Source of the DNA: Bacillota bacterium
Lineage (GTDB): Bacteria > Bacillota > Clostridia > Clostridiales > Clostridiaceae
Assembly (NCBI GenBank): GCA_030706015.1
Contig: JAUZPI010000014.1
Coordinates: forward strand, 3,080 to 67,079
Reading direction: 5' to 3'
DNA length: 64,000 nt
Position numbers and translations under genes: made by a program. This document shows, in pieces, positions 24,526-33,551 of this stretch. The stretch's first letter is position 1. Each line of letters starts with the position of its first letter. The notes under the pieces were generated by a model, which was not told the origin of the DNA, did not search any database, and worked only from the letters and a program-made list of their open reading frames with translations.

Positions 24526-25200
24526 TTGAAAAATGAAGATAAAAAATCACCATTATTAGCTCAAACTAAAAGAAGAGTAAATTTCGGAAATGAAAATGCT
24601 AAGTTTAGGGCAACAACAGAAGAAGTAGATGGTCAACAGGTAAGAGTTTTAAAAGGCTATCCAATACTGTTTGGTGTCTATGGAAAGCCATATCGCGGCA
24701 GTAAATGGGTAGAAAGGATAGACAAAGCTGCAGTAGCGACAGTTGATTTTTCTAAACTAATGCTGTTGTGGAACCATGACCAAGGTTCGCCATTAGCAAA
24801 GGCAAGCAAAAACATGGAGGTGACAGTCGATGATGTTGGTGTATTTATAAAGGCAACATTAGGAAACACAGAACTCGATAACCTTGTCTATGATAGGGTT
24901 AGCAGAGAGATAATTGACGGAATGTCATTCTGGTTCGATAGTAATGCCATGATAGCTCATGATTGGGAAAATAAAATAGATGTAGTCACTAAGATTAATG
25001 AAATATATGAGGTGAGTATAGTAACATTCCCTGCATATGAAGAAACAGTTGTTATTACTGCAGATGGGACAGACCCTACACCAAATCCGCCAGATGATGA
25101 GAAATTACCACCTAGCACTAATGAAGATGATGACGACGAGGAAGATAATAACTCTGAAGAAGTCAAACAAGCATTATTAAGTTTAATAGAAACATTATAG
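24526..25200 (+). CDS. Prohead (head maturation) protease, S78 family
   Basis: A serine protease that cleaves scaffold and capsid during maturation. Catalytic histidine lies in LLWNHDQGSPLAK, and the serine in IIDGMSFWF. The YEVSIVTFPAYEET strand is the usual ending of the domain. An acidic tail follows (DDDDEEDNN). I chose the TTG at 24526 because AAGGAGGAAG precedes it. The frame extends upstream to 24418 without a ribosome-binding site. The mature length is 224 residues, normal for the family. Confidence 0.92.
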   Translation: MKNEDKKSPLLAQTKRRVNFGNENAKFRATTEEVDGQQVRVLKGYPILFGVYGKPYRGSKWVERIDKAAVATVDFSKLMLLWNHDQGSPLAKASKNMEVTVDDVGVFIKATLGNTELDNLVYDRVSREIIDGMSFWFDSNAMIAHDWENKIDVVTKINEIYEVSIVTFPAYEETVVITADGTDPTPNPPDDEKLPPSTNEDDDDEEDNNSEEVKQALLSLIETL

Positions 25201-25211
25201 GAGGAAGTACG

Positions 25212-26459
25212 ATGGGAAAATTAAGTCAAAAGGAAATTGCAGATTTAAAAAGAGAGAAAACAGAGCTTGAACAAAAGAGAACTGAATTAAAGGTAAAATG
25301 TAAAAATCACAGAGATATGTCAGTTGAGGATCTTAATGGAGTAACTGAAAACTTAAGAACTGTTTCAACCAGATTAGATGAAATAGATGAGCAGTTAGCA
25401 GGTCAAGATTTGAACAAAAGAGAGGTGTCAAGTTTTATGCAAGACAAATTAGGAAAAGAAATTAATCAAGAGAACTATAGATCAACTACACAATACAGGG
25501 ATGCATTTTATAGAAGTTTCTTAGCTGGAAAGGTATCAGAAAGTGATGCTGAAATAATGTCATTTGGCAAAAGAGCAGTATCAAATGGAAATGGTGATGG
25601 AGTTGCAAGCGGAGCAGATTACTTAGTTCCTCAAACAACTCTTAATAAGGTATATTCAATAATTAAACAGTATGGAAGATTATATTCTGCTATAACTAAG
25701 TTTGGTTTTACTGGAGATGTAGCCCTTCCAATTGGTACAGCAAAGGCGCCAACTGATAATGGTGATGGAACAACTACATTATCATTTGACTTCACAGAGG
25801 TGAAAATATCTCAACAGGCTGTAGTTGCTACTATAGTAGTTAAAAATCTTTTACTAAGAAACAGTATACCAGCGTTTGAGCAATATCTTTCAATGGAAAT
25901 AGGAAAATATATAGGATTATTGCTTGAAAGCTATGTATTAAATGGATCACTTTCAACTTCAACTTTTGAGGGAATAATAACAGCATTAAAGGTAGCTCCT
26001 TCGGCCGCAAAAACTTATTCAACTTTAGATTGGGCAAAAATAGCTGAGATAATGTCCAATGTTGAAAGCCCTTATGGTGATAATGCATCATGGGTAATGA
26101 AGAGAAGTACCTTCTTCAAAAAATTCTTTGCATTAACTGACTCAGCAGGAAAACCTATTGTTGCCGTTACACCATTAATACAAGGTCAGCCTGGACAAGA
26201 TAACTATGGAACTGCAAGCCCATATCTAATAGCAGGACAACCTGTTATCTTCACAAGTCAAATGCCAGATGAGGATTCCATATTATACGGAGATTTGACA
26301 ACCTACGTTGTAAATGAATCGGAATCATTTGTAATTGAATCTAATACTAGTGAAATGTTCAGTCAGGATAAAACAGTATGGAGAGGTAAAGTATATAGCG
26401 GAGGTAAGTCTTTATTTGCTAAAGATACATTCACTTACTACTCATACTCAGCATCTTAA
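25212..26459 (+). CDS. Major capsid protein (HK97 fold)
   Basis: The 415-residue shell protein. The first ~115 residues are a charged coiled coil (delta/scaffold domain). The HK97-fold part starts near the GADYLVPQTTLNKV segment. Cleavage by the upstream protease is expected between the coiled coil and the fold, near KRAVSNGNG, which is inference. The ATG is preceded by AGGAGGAAG. Confidence 0.95.
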   Translation: MGKLSQKEIADLKREKTELEQKRTELKVKCKNHRDMSVEDLNGVTENLRTVSTRLDEIDEQLAGQDLNKREVSSFMQDKLGKEINQENYRSTTQYRDAFYRSFLAGKVSESDAEIMSFGKRAVSNGNGDGVASGADYLVPQTTLNKVYSIIKQYGRLYSAITKFGFTGDVALPIGTAKAPTDNGDGTTTLSFDFTEVKISQQAVVATIVVKNLLLRNSIPAFEQYLSMEIGKYIGLLLESYVLNGSLSTSTFEGIITALKVAPSAAKTYSTLDWAKIAEIMSNVESPYGDNASWVMKRSTFFKKFFALTDSAGKPIVAVTPLIQGQPGQDNYGTASPYLIAGQPVIFTSQMPDEDSILYGDLTTYVVNESESFVIESNTSEMFSQDKTVWRGKVYSGGKSLFAKDTFTYYSYSAS

Positions 26460-26482
26460 TTTAGTAAAGGAGAGATTGATTA

Positions 26483-26686
26483 ATGGCAGCTAGAGTAAAG
26501 AAAACAATAGATGAAGCTGTAGAAATTAAGCAAGATGAGGCTGTAATATATTTTAAGGCCAATAGACCATTAACCACTCAGGAACATAAGAATTTACATG
26601 AAAAAATTGAAATAGAAATGGAGAAATCGGGGCTAAAGATTATTTTAGTCCCTTTTCTTGTAGATGTAGGTGATACGAATGAGTGA
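26483..26686 (+). CDS. Small phage protein after capsid gene
   Basis: A 67-residue protein (MAARVKKTIDEAVEIKQDEA...) with a ferredoxin-like alternation of strands and helices and a hydrophobic end (KIILVPFLVDVGD). It lies between the capsid and connector genes, where related phages often have a short gene of unknown function. AAAGGAGAG precedes the ATG. It overlaps the next gene by eight bases. Confidence 0.65.
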   Translation: MAARVKKTIDEAVEIKQDEAVIYFKANRPLTTQEHKNLHEKIEIEMEKSGLKIILVPFLVDVGDTNE

Positions 26687-26948
26687 TGATGAGTTATTAG
26701 AGAAAGTAAAAACAGGTCTAAATGTAGATGGAACTGACAATGATAATGCTCTTAGAATAAAAGTAATGGCTGTTAAACAGTATATGCTTAATTCAGGTGT
26801 AACTAGTGAAGCTATTCAAACTGAACTTGGGATTGCAACTTTAACAATAGGAGTAAATGACATATGGAATCTAGATCCTGGTGAAATCAAATTCTCATAT
26901 GCCTTTGATATGTGCTTAATGCCACAACTTAAGGTTATAAGTATGTAG
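26679..26948 (+). CDS. Head-tail connector protein
   Basis: An 89-residue helical protein (MSDDELLEKVKTGLNVDGTD...). It follows the gp6-like connector pattern: N-terminal helix, then DNDNALRIKVMAVKQYMLNS. It probably joins the portal ring to the head-closure ring. I chose the ATG at 26679, since TAGGTGATA precedes it. Confidence 0.75.
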   Translation: MSDDELLEKVKTGLNVDGTDNDNALRIKVMAVKQYMLNSGVTSEAIQTELGIATLTIGVNDIWNLDPGEIKFSYAFDMCLMPQLKVISM

Positions 26949-26959
26949 GGGGAATAGTA

Positions 26960-27286
26960 TTGAAAGCAAAAAGATTTGACCAAAGAATAATTATTCAGGA
27001 AAGAACATTGACAAAAGTTAAAGGTGTCCAAACAGAAGACTGGTCAGATTTTCACGCATGTTGGTGTTCAATTAGTAGCCTATATGGACAAGAAGTATAT
27101 AAGGCCATAGAGGTTAATTTGGAAAATGTTTTAAGTTTTACAGTAAGATATGCATCCAACCTAAAAGACCTAAATACAAAGGAATATAGAGTAATGTGGG
27201 GTAGTAGGATTTTTAATTTGATTGCCACGGATTATTACGGTTTCGATAAAAGAACTATTACAATTAAAGGCAAAGAGGTGGTTTAA
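26960..27286 (+). CDS. Head closure protein (head-tail adaptor)
   Basis: A 108-residue SPP1 gp16-like adaptor. The pattern starts MKAKRFDQRIIIQERTLTKV, then DWSDFHACWCSISSL with the usual E(V)YKA, and a final ATDYYGFDKRTI segment. It closes the head under the tail. The start is TTG at 26960, after GGGGGAATAG. The next gene starts at the following base. Confidence 0.88.
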   Translation: MKAKRFDQRIIIQERTLTKVKGVQTEDWSDFHACWCSISSLYGQEVYKAIEVNLENVLSFTVRYASNLKDLNTKEYRVMWGSRIFNLIATDYYGFDKRTITIKGKEVV

Positions 27287-27637
27287 TTGGATATTATAGA
27301 GAAAATAGACACAACTTTAGAAGCTGCACTCACGCCTCATAATGTACAAAGTTTCTATGGGTGGTATGACAGTAATATCAATGATACACACGTAACATTT
27401 TTACAATTGAATGATACTGATACAGATTTTGAAGATGATGAGGCAGGATCAAAAGAATATTTTATACAAGTAGATATTTGGAGTCGGGAAAATGTAGAGG
27501 ATCTAAAAGAGGTAATTAAAGAATCTATGAAAACAATAGAAAATTGCACATACGCACAAGGTCAGGACTTCTATGAAACTGATACAAAAATATTCCATAA
27601 AGCTTTGAGGTTCTATATACGAGAGGAAGCGGCATAA
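27287..27637 (+). CDS. Tail completion/terminator-like protein
   Basis: A 116-residue protein (MDIIEKIDTTLEAALTPHNV...). EYFIQVDIWSRENVEDLKEV and the position between head-closure and gp10-like genes suggest the tail-terminator-like role. The start is TTG directly after the previous stop (GGTGGTTTAATTGG), with AAAGAGGTGG upstream. It shares one base with the next gene's start. Confidence 0.65.
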   Translation: MDIIEKIDTTLEAALTPHNVQSFYGWYDSNINDTHVTFLQLNDTDTDFEDDEAGSKEYFIQVDIWSRENVEDLKEVIKESMKTIENCTYAQGQDFYETDTKIFHKALRFYIREEAA

Positions 27638-28017
27638 TGAGTACTACTTTCAACGTAGAAGGACTCCCGGAGATATTTAAAAGGCTTGAAGGTATGGGTA
27701 GAAAAGGTGTAAGCATAGAAAACAATTCATTAATCAATGCAACAAACCCTATTTTGGAAGATGCTAAAAATACAACTGCTTTTAAAGATGTAACCGGAAA
27801 ACTTAGGAAATCATTAAAAACATCTAATGTAAAGAAAAATAAAGGCATAAAATTCGTGTGGGTAGGTGATGTAGATAAGCAAGCTAACTATTCCTGGTAT
27901 GTTGAGTATGGAGATAGTAAAACACCACCTAAACCATTCTTGAGACCAGCTTATGAAAAAAATAAGGGTAAGGTTTTAGAAAATATAAGGAATGAAATAA
28001 AGAAAGCTTTAAAATAA
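27637..28017 (+). CDS. HK97 gp10-like morphogenesis protein
   Basis: A 126-residue protein with the gp10 pattern: early GLPEIFKRLEGM, a central TGKLRKSLKT, and the hallmark YVEYGDSKTPPKPFLRPAYE near the end. It acts at the head-tail junction or tail completion. The ATG overlaps the previous stop (TAATGA). Confidence 0.9.
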   Translation: MSTTFNVEGLPEIFKRLEGMGRKGVSIENNSLINATNPILEDAKNTTAFKDVTGKLRKSLKTSNVKKNKGIKFVWVGDVDKQANYSWYVEYGDSKTPPKPFLRPAYEKNKGKVLENIRNEIKKALK

Positions 28018-28047
28018 GTTCAAATAAAGAAAGTGAGGTAGATATAA

Positions 28048-28626
28048 ATGGCTAGAAGAAAAGGTTTGAAAGATATATATGTTGCTAAAGTAACAAAGAA
28101 TGATGCTAATAGCTACACTACATCAGATCCAGTAAAATTATGTAAAGCAATTAGCGCAAAGGTAACACCTAAGGTAAATTCGGATAAACTTTACAGTGAT
28201 GATTCTGTGGAAGATATAATAAATAATTTTGATAGTTGTGATGTTGAGATTGAGGGTAACGAGTTAAGTCCTGAAATGAGAGCATTACTATTTGGACATA
28301 CTGTAACAAAGGGGATGGAAATAGATAATATAAATGACTTCAGCAATGAGGTTGCTTTTGGTTACAGAGCTAAGAAAACTGATGGGAAATATGAATTTGT
28401 ATGGCTTTATTGCGGAAAGTTTGAAGATGTTGCAGATGACAATGAAACAACTGCTGATAAAGTTAAAACTCAAACAGCTAAAATTAAAGGGTCTTTCTAT
28501 GGCAGAGCAAAAGATGGAAACTACAGAGTTAGAGTTGATGAAAGTTTCTTAGCAGACACAGATGAAGAAGCTAAAACAGCCATATCAAACTGGTTTGAAA
28601 ATGTTCAAGAACCAGTAGCAGCGTAA
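28048..28626 (+). CDS. Major tail tube protein
   Basis: A 192-residue tube subunit of the phi13/Siphovirus type. MARRKGLKDIYVAKVTKND begins the protein. DSVEDIINNFDSCDVEIEGN and EVAFGYRAKKTDGKYEFVWL follow. GTGAGGTAGA precedes the ATG. A strong hairpin terminator directly follows the stop. Such a terminator can keep tube protein in excess over the tail-tip proteins. Confidence 0.92.
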   Translation: MARRKGLKDIYVAKVTKNDANSYTTSDPVKLCKAISAKVTPKVNSDKLYSDDSVEDIINNFDSCDVEIEGNELSPEMRALLFGHTVTKGMEIDNINDFSNEVAFGYRAKKTDGKYEFVWLYCGKFEDVADDNETTADKVKTQTAKIKGSFYGRAKDGNYRVRVDESFLADTDEEAKTAISNWFENVQEPVAA

Positions 28627-28650
28627 AGAGTACATTAAGTACTCTTTTTT
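28627..28650 (+). terminator. Intrinsic terminator after tail tube gene
   Basis: AGAGTAC (28627-28633) pairs with GTACTCT (28639-28645), followed by a run of six T. It probably attenuates expression of the downstream tail genes. Confidence 0.85.
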
Positions 28651-28685
28651 CTATTTAAGTTAAAGATTTGAGGAGGTAAAGCTAA

Positions 28686-28976
28686 ATGAAAGTTACAATA
28701 GGTGAAAAGACATTCGAACAAACAAAGATTAAAGGTAGAGCTATAAGAAAATTCTTAGAAGTTAAGGAGAACTTAGATACTAAAGAAAAAGATTTTGGCA
28801 CAAAAGAATTCGACACTATTGTCAATTTTATAGTAGATACATTCGGCAATAAGTTTACAAGTGATGATTTGCTTGACGAATTAGATGCAAGTGAAATATT
28901 TAAAGTTTTCTATGATGTGTGTGATGATATCGGAAAACAAATGTCAAGTAAGGTGAATGAATTTGAAAAAAACTAA
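28686..28976 (+). CDS. Tail assembly chaperone (gpG-like)
   Basis: A 96-residue protein (MKVTIGEKTFEQTKIKGRAI...). It binds the tape measure during tail assembly. Just before its stop lies A-AAA-AAC (28967-28973) in the reading phase GAA AAA AAC, a canonical -1 slippery heptamer. A -1 shift avoids the TAA stop and enters the open frame ending at 29221. TGAGGAGG precedes the ATG. Confidence 0.9.
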   Translation: MKVTIGEKTFEQTKIKGRAIRKFLEVKENLDTKEKDFGTKEFDTIVNFIVDTFGNKFTSDDLLDELDASEIFKVFYDVCDDIGKQMSSKVNEFEKN

Positions 28977-29221
28977 ATAGGGGTGGCGCTTCTAATGTTA
29001 TTGAAGTTGGTCACTCCATTTTTGATGAATATGATAGAGAGAATGGATACATATCAGATGAAGAGGAGCGGCAATACTATATAGATTTCATACTTACAAT
29101 ATATGATATTGCTATTAAGCAGGGTATGTCATTCAATGATTGTGATGAAATGGACATTCTTGGTTATATAGATTATATTACCTATTGTGCTTTTAGAAAA
29201 GAATCTAATGATGATGAGTAG
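28967..29221 (+). CDS. Frameshift extension of tail chaperone (gpGT-like)
   Basis: This -1 frame has no start of its own. It begins at the slippery site and runs 82 codons after it (LNRGGASNVIEVGHSIFDEY...) to TAG at 29219-29221, 20 bases before the tape-measure ATG. A fusion of about 178 residues would result, as in lambda G/GT. The extension is acidic (DEYDREN, SDEEE) and helical, as expected for the T segment. Confidence 0.88.
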   Translation, partial: KKLNRGGASNVIEVGHSIFDEYDRENGYISDEEERQYYIDFILTIYDIAIKQGMSFNDCDEMDILGYIDYITYCAFRKESNDDE

Positions 29222-29241
29222 TAGAGGGGGTGAGAGAAAAT

Positions 29242-31920
29242 ATGGCAGAGAATAATGAAATTCAAGGACTTGTGGTTAAGGTTGGAATAACTGATGATTT
29301 ATTCACAGAAGGCATTAGTAAAATAAATAAAAGTATGAAGCTCCTTCAAAGTGAATTTAAAGCCAGCCAAGCTGGTCTTGAGGCCTTTGGAAATGACTCA
29401 GAAAAACTGGCCAATAAGCAAGAGTATTTAAGCAAAAGTATAGAGCTTCAGAAAGCAAAAATTCAGGCTTTGAAAGATGCTTATGATAAGAGTAAAAGCT
29501 CCACTGGTGAGTTCTCTAATGCTACTGTAAATGCTGGTACAAAGTTAAATAATGCTATTGCATACATGTCTAAACTTCAAAAAGAACTAAAAGATATTGA
29601 TGAAACTCTTGAAAATAGCAAGAAAGAACTAGGAGAGAGTACAGGTGCATGGGAGAATTTTAGAGATAAAATATCCAATATCACTAAAGGCATGGGTGAA
29701 AGCATTAAGAACGGAATAGGTATGGCAATAGGTCATGACATATGGGATAAATTTAAAGAAGGTTCAGATGCGATATTAACATTTGGTAGTGACTATCAAA
29801 AGGCAACAAATCACCTTCAAACTAACACAGGATACGTAAATGATGCTATGACAGATTTAAAGAAAAGTATGTTAGAAATATACAATGATAATTTTGGAGA
29901 AAACTTTGATGATATTGGAAAGGCTTTAAAAGTAGTTGGGCAACAATTTTTAGGCAATAGCAAGGATATTAAACAAGTAACTGAGGATGCATTATTATTA
30001 CGAGATACTTTTGGGTTTGAAGTAAATGAGTCATTTAGAAGTGCAAATATGTTGATAGAACAATTTGGTTTAAGTGGGGATGAAGCATATAATCTTATAG
30101 CGCAGGGTGCTCAATTTGGTTTAGATAAAAATGGAGATTTGCTAGACACAATAAATGAGTATTCTGTGCAGTTTAAAGGTCTTGGATTAAATTCAGAAGA
30201 TATGTTTAATATGCTTGTAAATGGTGCATCTAATGGAACTTTTTCAGTCGATAAATTAGGTGATGCGGTTAAAGAATTTGGTATTCGTGCAAAAGATGGC
30301 AGCAGTACAACACAAGATGCATTTCAAAAACTTGGGCTAAATGTACAGGAAACAGAAAAGAAGTTTGCTAAGGGTGGGGATACTGCCAAACAAGCATTCC
30401 AAGATGTTAACAAAAAACTATTAGAGATGAAAGATCCGTTACAACAAAATCAAGTGGGTGTTGAACTATGGGGTTCAATGTGGGAGGACTTGGGCAAGTC
30501 AGGGATTCAATCACTAACTAATCTTAACGGGCAAATTGGTAAAACAAGTGATACACTTAAGGATATAAATAAAATTCAATATAATGATTTGGGGTCAGCC
30601 ACGGAGGGAATAAAGCGACAGATAGAAACTGGCATATTAGTACCACTTAGTGAAAAGTTATTGCCTAAACTAAACGACTTCAGTACGTGGTTTAATTCTC
30701 ATATGCCTGAGATCAAGCAAAAAATAAGCGAGACAATGGACAAGGTTCTTCCAATGATCGATAATCTTGGGAAGGCATTTAACCTTATTAAAGACAATAT
30801 AAACATAATCATTCCAGTTGTAGGAGCTTTAGCTTTTACATTAGGAATGCTGGCTGTTATAGAAACTATACAGCGAATAATGCTTGCATGGAATACTGTT
30901 GTACAAGTGGCAACTGGCATACAATGGCTATGGAATGCTGCATTAGATGCAAATCCAATTGGATTGATTATAATTGCTATAGCTGGAGTAATAGCAATTT
31001 TAGTAACTCTATATGAAAAATCTGAAACTTTTAGAAAGTTTGTAGATGGATTGTTCTCTGGTATAAAAGACTTTGCAAACAATGTTAAAGAAGGATTTGA
31101 CTTTGTTAAAAAACATGTAGAGCAAAGACTTGGAGAAATGAAAAAGGCATATGATGAGCATGGTGGAGGTCTAAAGGGTGCTTTTTTTGCTGCAATGGAA
31201 GGTGTAAAAGGTACTGTTGCGGATGCTTACAATGGCATTAATAATCTTACTGGAGGCAAGTTGGAAGAAGTAAGAAAAGGTGCTGCTGAAAAGCTTGAAG
31301 GTTTAAAGGGACACTTTAAAGAAGGTTTCGATTTTATAAAAGGACATGTTCAGGAAAGGCTTGGGGATATGAAGAAAGCGTATGATGAACATGGCGGAGG
31401 AATGCAAGGAGCATTTTTCTCAGCACTTGAAGGTGTAAAAGGTTATTATACAGACATCTTCGATGGCATAAATAAATTAACAGGTGGAAAGCTTGGAGAT
31501 ATAAAAGATAAGATTGTTAGTAAATGGGACGATATCAAGAGCTGGTTCGCTGGTTTTAGTCTTAAAAAAGAACTTGAAAAAATATTTGATTTTGATATTC
31601 CTCATATAAAGCTGCCTCACTTTTCTTTAAAAGGTAGTTTCGACTTAATGAAAGGACAAATACCTTCGTTAGATGTGAACTGGTACGACAAAGGGGGGAT
31701 TTTTAGTAGTCCAACCGTAATTGGTGTAGGTGAAAAAAGACCTGAATTTGTTGGGGCATTAGAAGATTTAAGATATTTAATTGGATCAGAATTAGATAAA
31801 AGAAATGGAAATGCTCAACCTGTAACTGTAAATTTCAACGGTTCTTATGCTTTCGCTGATGAAAAAGATATAGACTACTTTATGAACAGGGCAGCTTTAT
31901 TAACTCAAAGGAGGAAATGA
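29242..31920 (+). CDS. Tail tape measure protein
   Basis: Sets tail length and passes through the tube. The 892-residue protein has an N-terminal coiled coil (about 20-160) and hydrophobic helices near residues 515-545 and 570-595. Two tandem copies of a 77-residue repeat follow (starting near 617 and 693, containing MKKAYDEHGGG). The ATG at 29242 has GAGGGGGTGAG upstream, although a GTG at 29230 is in frame. At about 0.15 nm per residue, the tail would be roughly 130 nm. Confidence 0.93.
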   Translation: MAENNEIQGLVVKVGITDDLFTEGISKINKSMKLLQSEFKASQAGLEAFGNDSEKLANKQEYLSKSIELQKAKIQALKDAYDKSKSSTGEFSNATVNAGTKLNNAIAYMSKLQKELKDIDETLENSKKELGESTGAWENFRDKISNITKGMGESIKNGIGMAIGHDIWDKFKEGSDAILTFGSDYQKATNHLQTNTGYVNDAMTDLKKSMLEIYNDNFGENFDDIGKALKVVGQQFLGNSKDIKQVTEDALLLRDTFGFEVNESFRSANMLIEQFGLSGDEAYNLIAQGAQFGLDKNGDLLDTINEYSVQFKGLGLNSEDMFNMLVNGASNGTFSVDKLGDAVKEFGIRAKDGSSTTQDAFQKLGLNVQETEKKFAKGGDTAKQAFQDVNKKLLEMKDPLQQNQVGVELWGSMWEDLGKSGIQSLTNLNGQIGKTSDTLKDINKIQYNDLGSATEGIKRQIETGILVPLSEKLLPKLNDFSTWFNSHMPEIKQKISETMDKVLPMIDNLGKAFNLIKDNINIIIPVVGALAFTLGMLAVIETIQRIMLAWNTVVQVATGIQWLWNAALDANPIGLIIIAIAGVIAILVTLYEKSETFRKFVDGLFSGIKDFANNVKEGFDFVKKHVEQRLGEMKKAYDEHGGGLKGAFFAAMEGVKGTVADAYNGINNLTGGKLEEVRKGAAEKLEGLKGHFKEGFDFIKGHVQERLGDMKKAYDEHGGGMQGAFFSALEGVKGYYTDIFDGINKLTGGKLGDIKDKIVSKWDDIKSWFAGFSLKKELEKIFDFDIPHIKLPHFSLKGSFDLMKGQIPSLDVNWYDKGGIFSSPTVIGVGEKRPEFVGALEDLRYLIGSELDKRNGNAQPVTVNFNGSYAFADEKDIDYFMNRAALLTQRRK

Positions 31921-32615
31921 GTATGCAGGTTAATGCTATTGATATTAGTAATTTTAAAGCAAAGTTACTTAAAAAAGACATACAAACTGCAGAGGTAATA
32001 ATATATGATGATTGGCTAAGAAACGCATTAAATCCATTATTCATGGGTAAAAAAGAGAAATACAAGCAAATAAAAATACAGTTGAAAATTAAAGATATAG
32101 ACGATGAGAACGCTTTAAATAATATAAGTAATTTTATAAAGCAGCTTGAAAAATCTACAATAAAATTTGATGAGCTAAGTTTCTACTTTGATTGTACTAT
32201 TGGTAGTAAATCGCAAGAAAGAAAAGCAAAAGGTAAATATATACTAGATGTAGAACTGAAAAGTGGTTATGCTTATAAATCGACAGTAACTGAAACAATG
32301 AATCATGTCTCTTCTAAAACTATAAATGTTAGTGGAAACTTAGATACACCAGCTATTCTAACAGTAACAGTTCCTAGTGATACTACCTCGCTTACTATAA
32401 CAGGTTTTGGGGATAGTATTACATTAAAGAATCTTAAAGCTAACATTCCAGTAGTAGTTAGTGGAGAAGATTGTACAGTACTTCAAGACAGTAGCAATAA
32501 ATTTGGTGATACCGATATGTGGGATTTCCCTGTATTGCAGCCAGGATCAAATACAATAACTGTTAATATTGCAAATTGTACTATAAGTATAAGTTATAAA
32601 CCGAGGTGGACATAA
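31917..32615 (+). CDS. Distal tail protein (Dit-like)
   Basis: A 232-residue baseplate-hub protein between the tape measure and Tal. The N-terminal ~100 residues have a Dit-like layout (AEVIIYDDWLRNALNPLF). The rest is beta-rich (VSGNLDTPAILTVTVPSDTT onward), as in the galectin-like Dit C-terminus. The ATG at 31917 is very close to AGGAGG; the ATG at 31923 has better spacing. It overlaps the tape-measure stop. Confidence 0.75.
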   Translation: MSMQVNAIDISNFKAKLLKKDIQTAEVIIYDDWLRNALNPLFMGKKEKYKQIKIQLKIKDIDDENALNNISNFIKQLEKSTIKFDELSFYFDCTIGSKSQERKAKGKYILDVELKSGYAYKSTVTETMNHVSSKTINVSGNLDTPAILTVTVPSDTTSLTITGFGDSITLKNLKANIPVVVSGEDCTVLQDSSNKFGDTDMWDFPVLQPGSNTITVNIANCTISISYKPRWT

Positions 32616-32740
32616 TGAGTAAAATTCAAGATTTGAATATAAAAGATATGAACAAAAAAGCTTCTAAAAACAAACTTCCTGAAAAGATATTGAAAGAAGT
32701 GAAAATATCAATAGCTTCATGCAATAATATTATCAACTAA
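32615..32740 (+). CDS. Small basic protein, unknown
   Basis: A 41-residue basic frame (MSKIQDLNIKDMNKKASKNK...) whose ATG overlaps the Dit stop (TAATG), with CCGAGGTGG upstream. No family is recognised. It is probably translated by coupling with the Dit gene. Confidence 0.5.
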   Translation: MSKIQDLNIKDMNKKASKNKLPEKILKEVKISIASCNNIIN

Positions 32741-32778
32741 ATATTCGTGGTACAATAATTGGAAGAGGAGATGATTAA

Positions 32779-33240
32779 ATGAAGATAAAAGGGCTAAAAC
32801 CAACCTTGGTTCCAAGCGTACCCAAAATATTAGAAAATAAGATTGAATTTAGAACAACTACGAATTTAGAAGAATATGATGCTAAACTTTTCACTTATGC
32901 ATTGATGAAACTTGAAGAGCAAATTTTAGCGGAACATTTAGATTTAGATAATGTTCCTAAAGCATTTGCTATATTTACTGAAGATGGTGAGATTGAAATA
33001 AGTCTACCAGAAGGGGTATTAGGAGTTAATACACATCTTCTGATTTATACAGTTCAAAGATGGAAAAGCTACAATATTACTGAACCATTTAAAGTAAGTG
33101 TATTTTTAGAAGAGATGTGTCATTGGTTGTGGAATATAGAAGATGAAACAGAAGTAAAATATAAAATATTTGAAATTTTAAAAAACATATATCCCAATAT
33201 AGAATTTAAAGAAATTTATAATATAGAGCCAGAAATTTAA
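32779..33240 (+). CDS. Hypothetical protein inside tail module (moron candidate)
   Basis: A 153-residue acidic protein with a helical C-terminal half containing FLEEMCHWLWNIEDETEVKY. EEMCH resembles an E-x-x-x-H zinc-peptidase-like motif, but the first histidine of HExxH is absent. It is not a known tail protein. It has its own terminator at 33226, and a TACAAT (-10-like) element at 32751 lies just upstream. AGAGGAGATGA precedes the ATG. It may be transcribed from the lysogen. Confidence 0.6.
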   Translation: MKIKGLKPTLVPSVPKILENKIEFRTTTNLEEYDAKLFTYALMKLEEQILAEHLDLDNVPKAFAIFTEDGEIEISLPEGVLGVNTHLLIYTVQRWKSYNITEPFKVSVFLEEMCHWLWNIEDETEVKYKIFEILKNIYPNIEFKEIYNIEPEI

Positions 33241-33255
33241 TCATGGCTCTTTTTT
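33226..33255 (+). terminator. Intrinsic terminator after 32779 gene
   Basis: GAGCCA (33226-33231) pairs with TGGCTC (33244-33249), followed by six T. The stop codon is inside the loop. Confidence 0.8.
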
Positions 33256-33287
33256 AATACAAAAAATAAGAAAGAAGGATGAATAAA

Positions 33288-33536
33288 ATGAACATTAACG
33301 AAACAACAACTATGAATGCTAATATAATAGTTAAGGATGCTAATGGAGCTGATATTGTAGTTGCGTACTTAAATGCAAGCCTAGATGGAGGGAATCAAAA
33401 CTTTAATATAAATCTCAATGTACAGAATAAGGCTCTTTTAATAACAAATGCTGAAGAGGTTAAAACTCAATACAATGAATTTGAAACTGCCGTTAAAAGC
33501 AGAGCGAAAGATTTAGGTTATGTAATATTTGCATAG
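33288..33536 (+). CDS. Small phage tail-region protein
   Basis: An 82-residue protein (MNINETTTMNANIIVKDANG...) with a beta-sandwich-like first half and a helical end. The ATG at 33288 is preferred, with GAAGGA nine bases upstream. An ATG at 33279 abuts it. Unknown role, possibly a minor tail or baseplate component. Confidence 0.6.
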   Translation: MNINETTTMNANIIVKDANGADIVVAYLNASLDGGNQNFNINLNVQNKALLITNAEEVKTQYNEFETAVKSRAKDLGYVIFA

Positions 33537-33551
33537 GAAGGAAGATAAATA

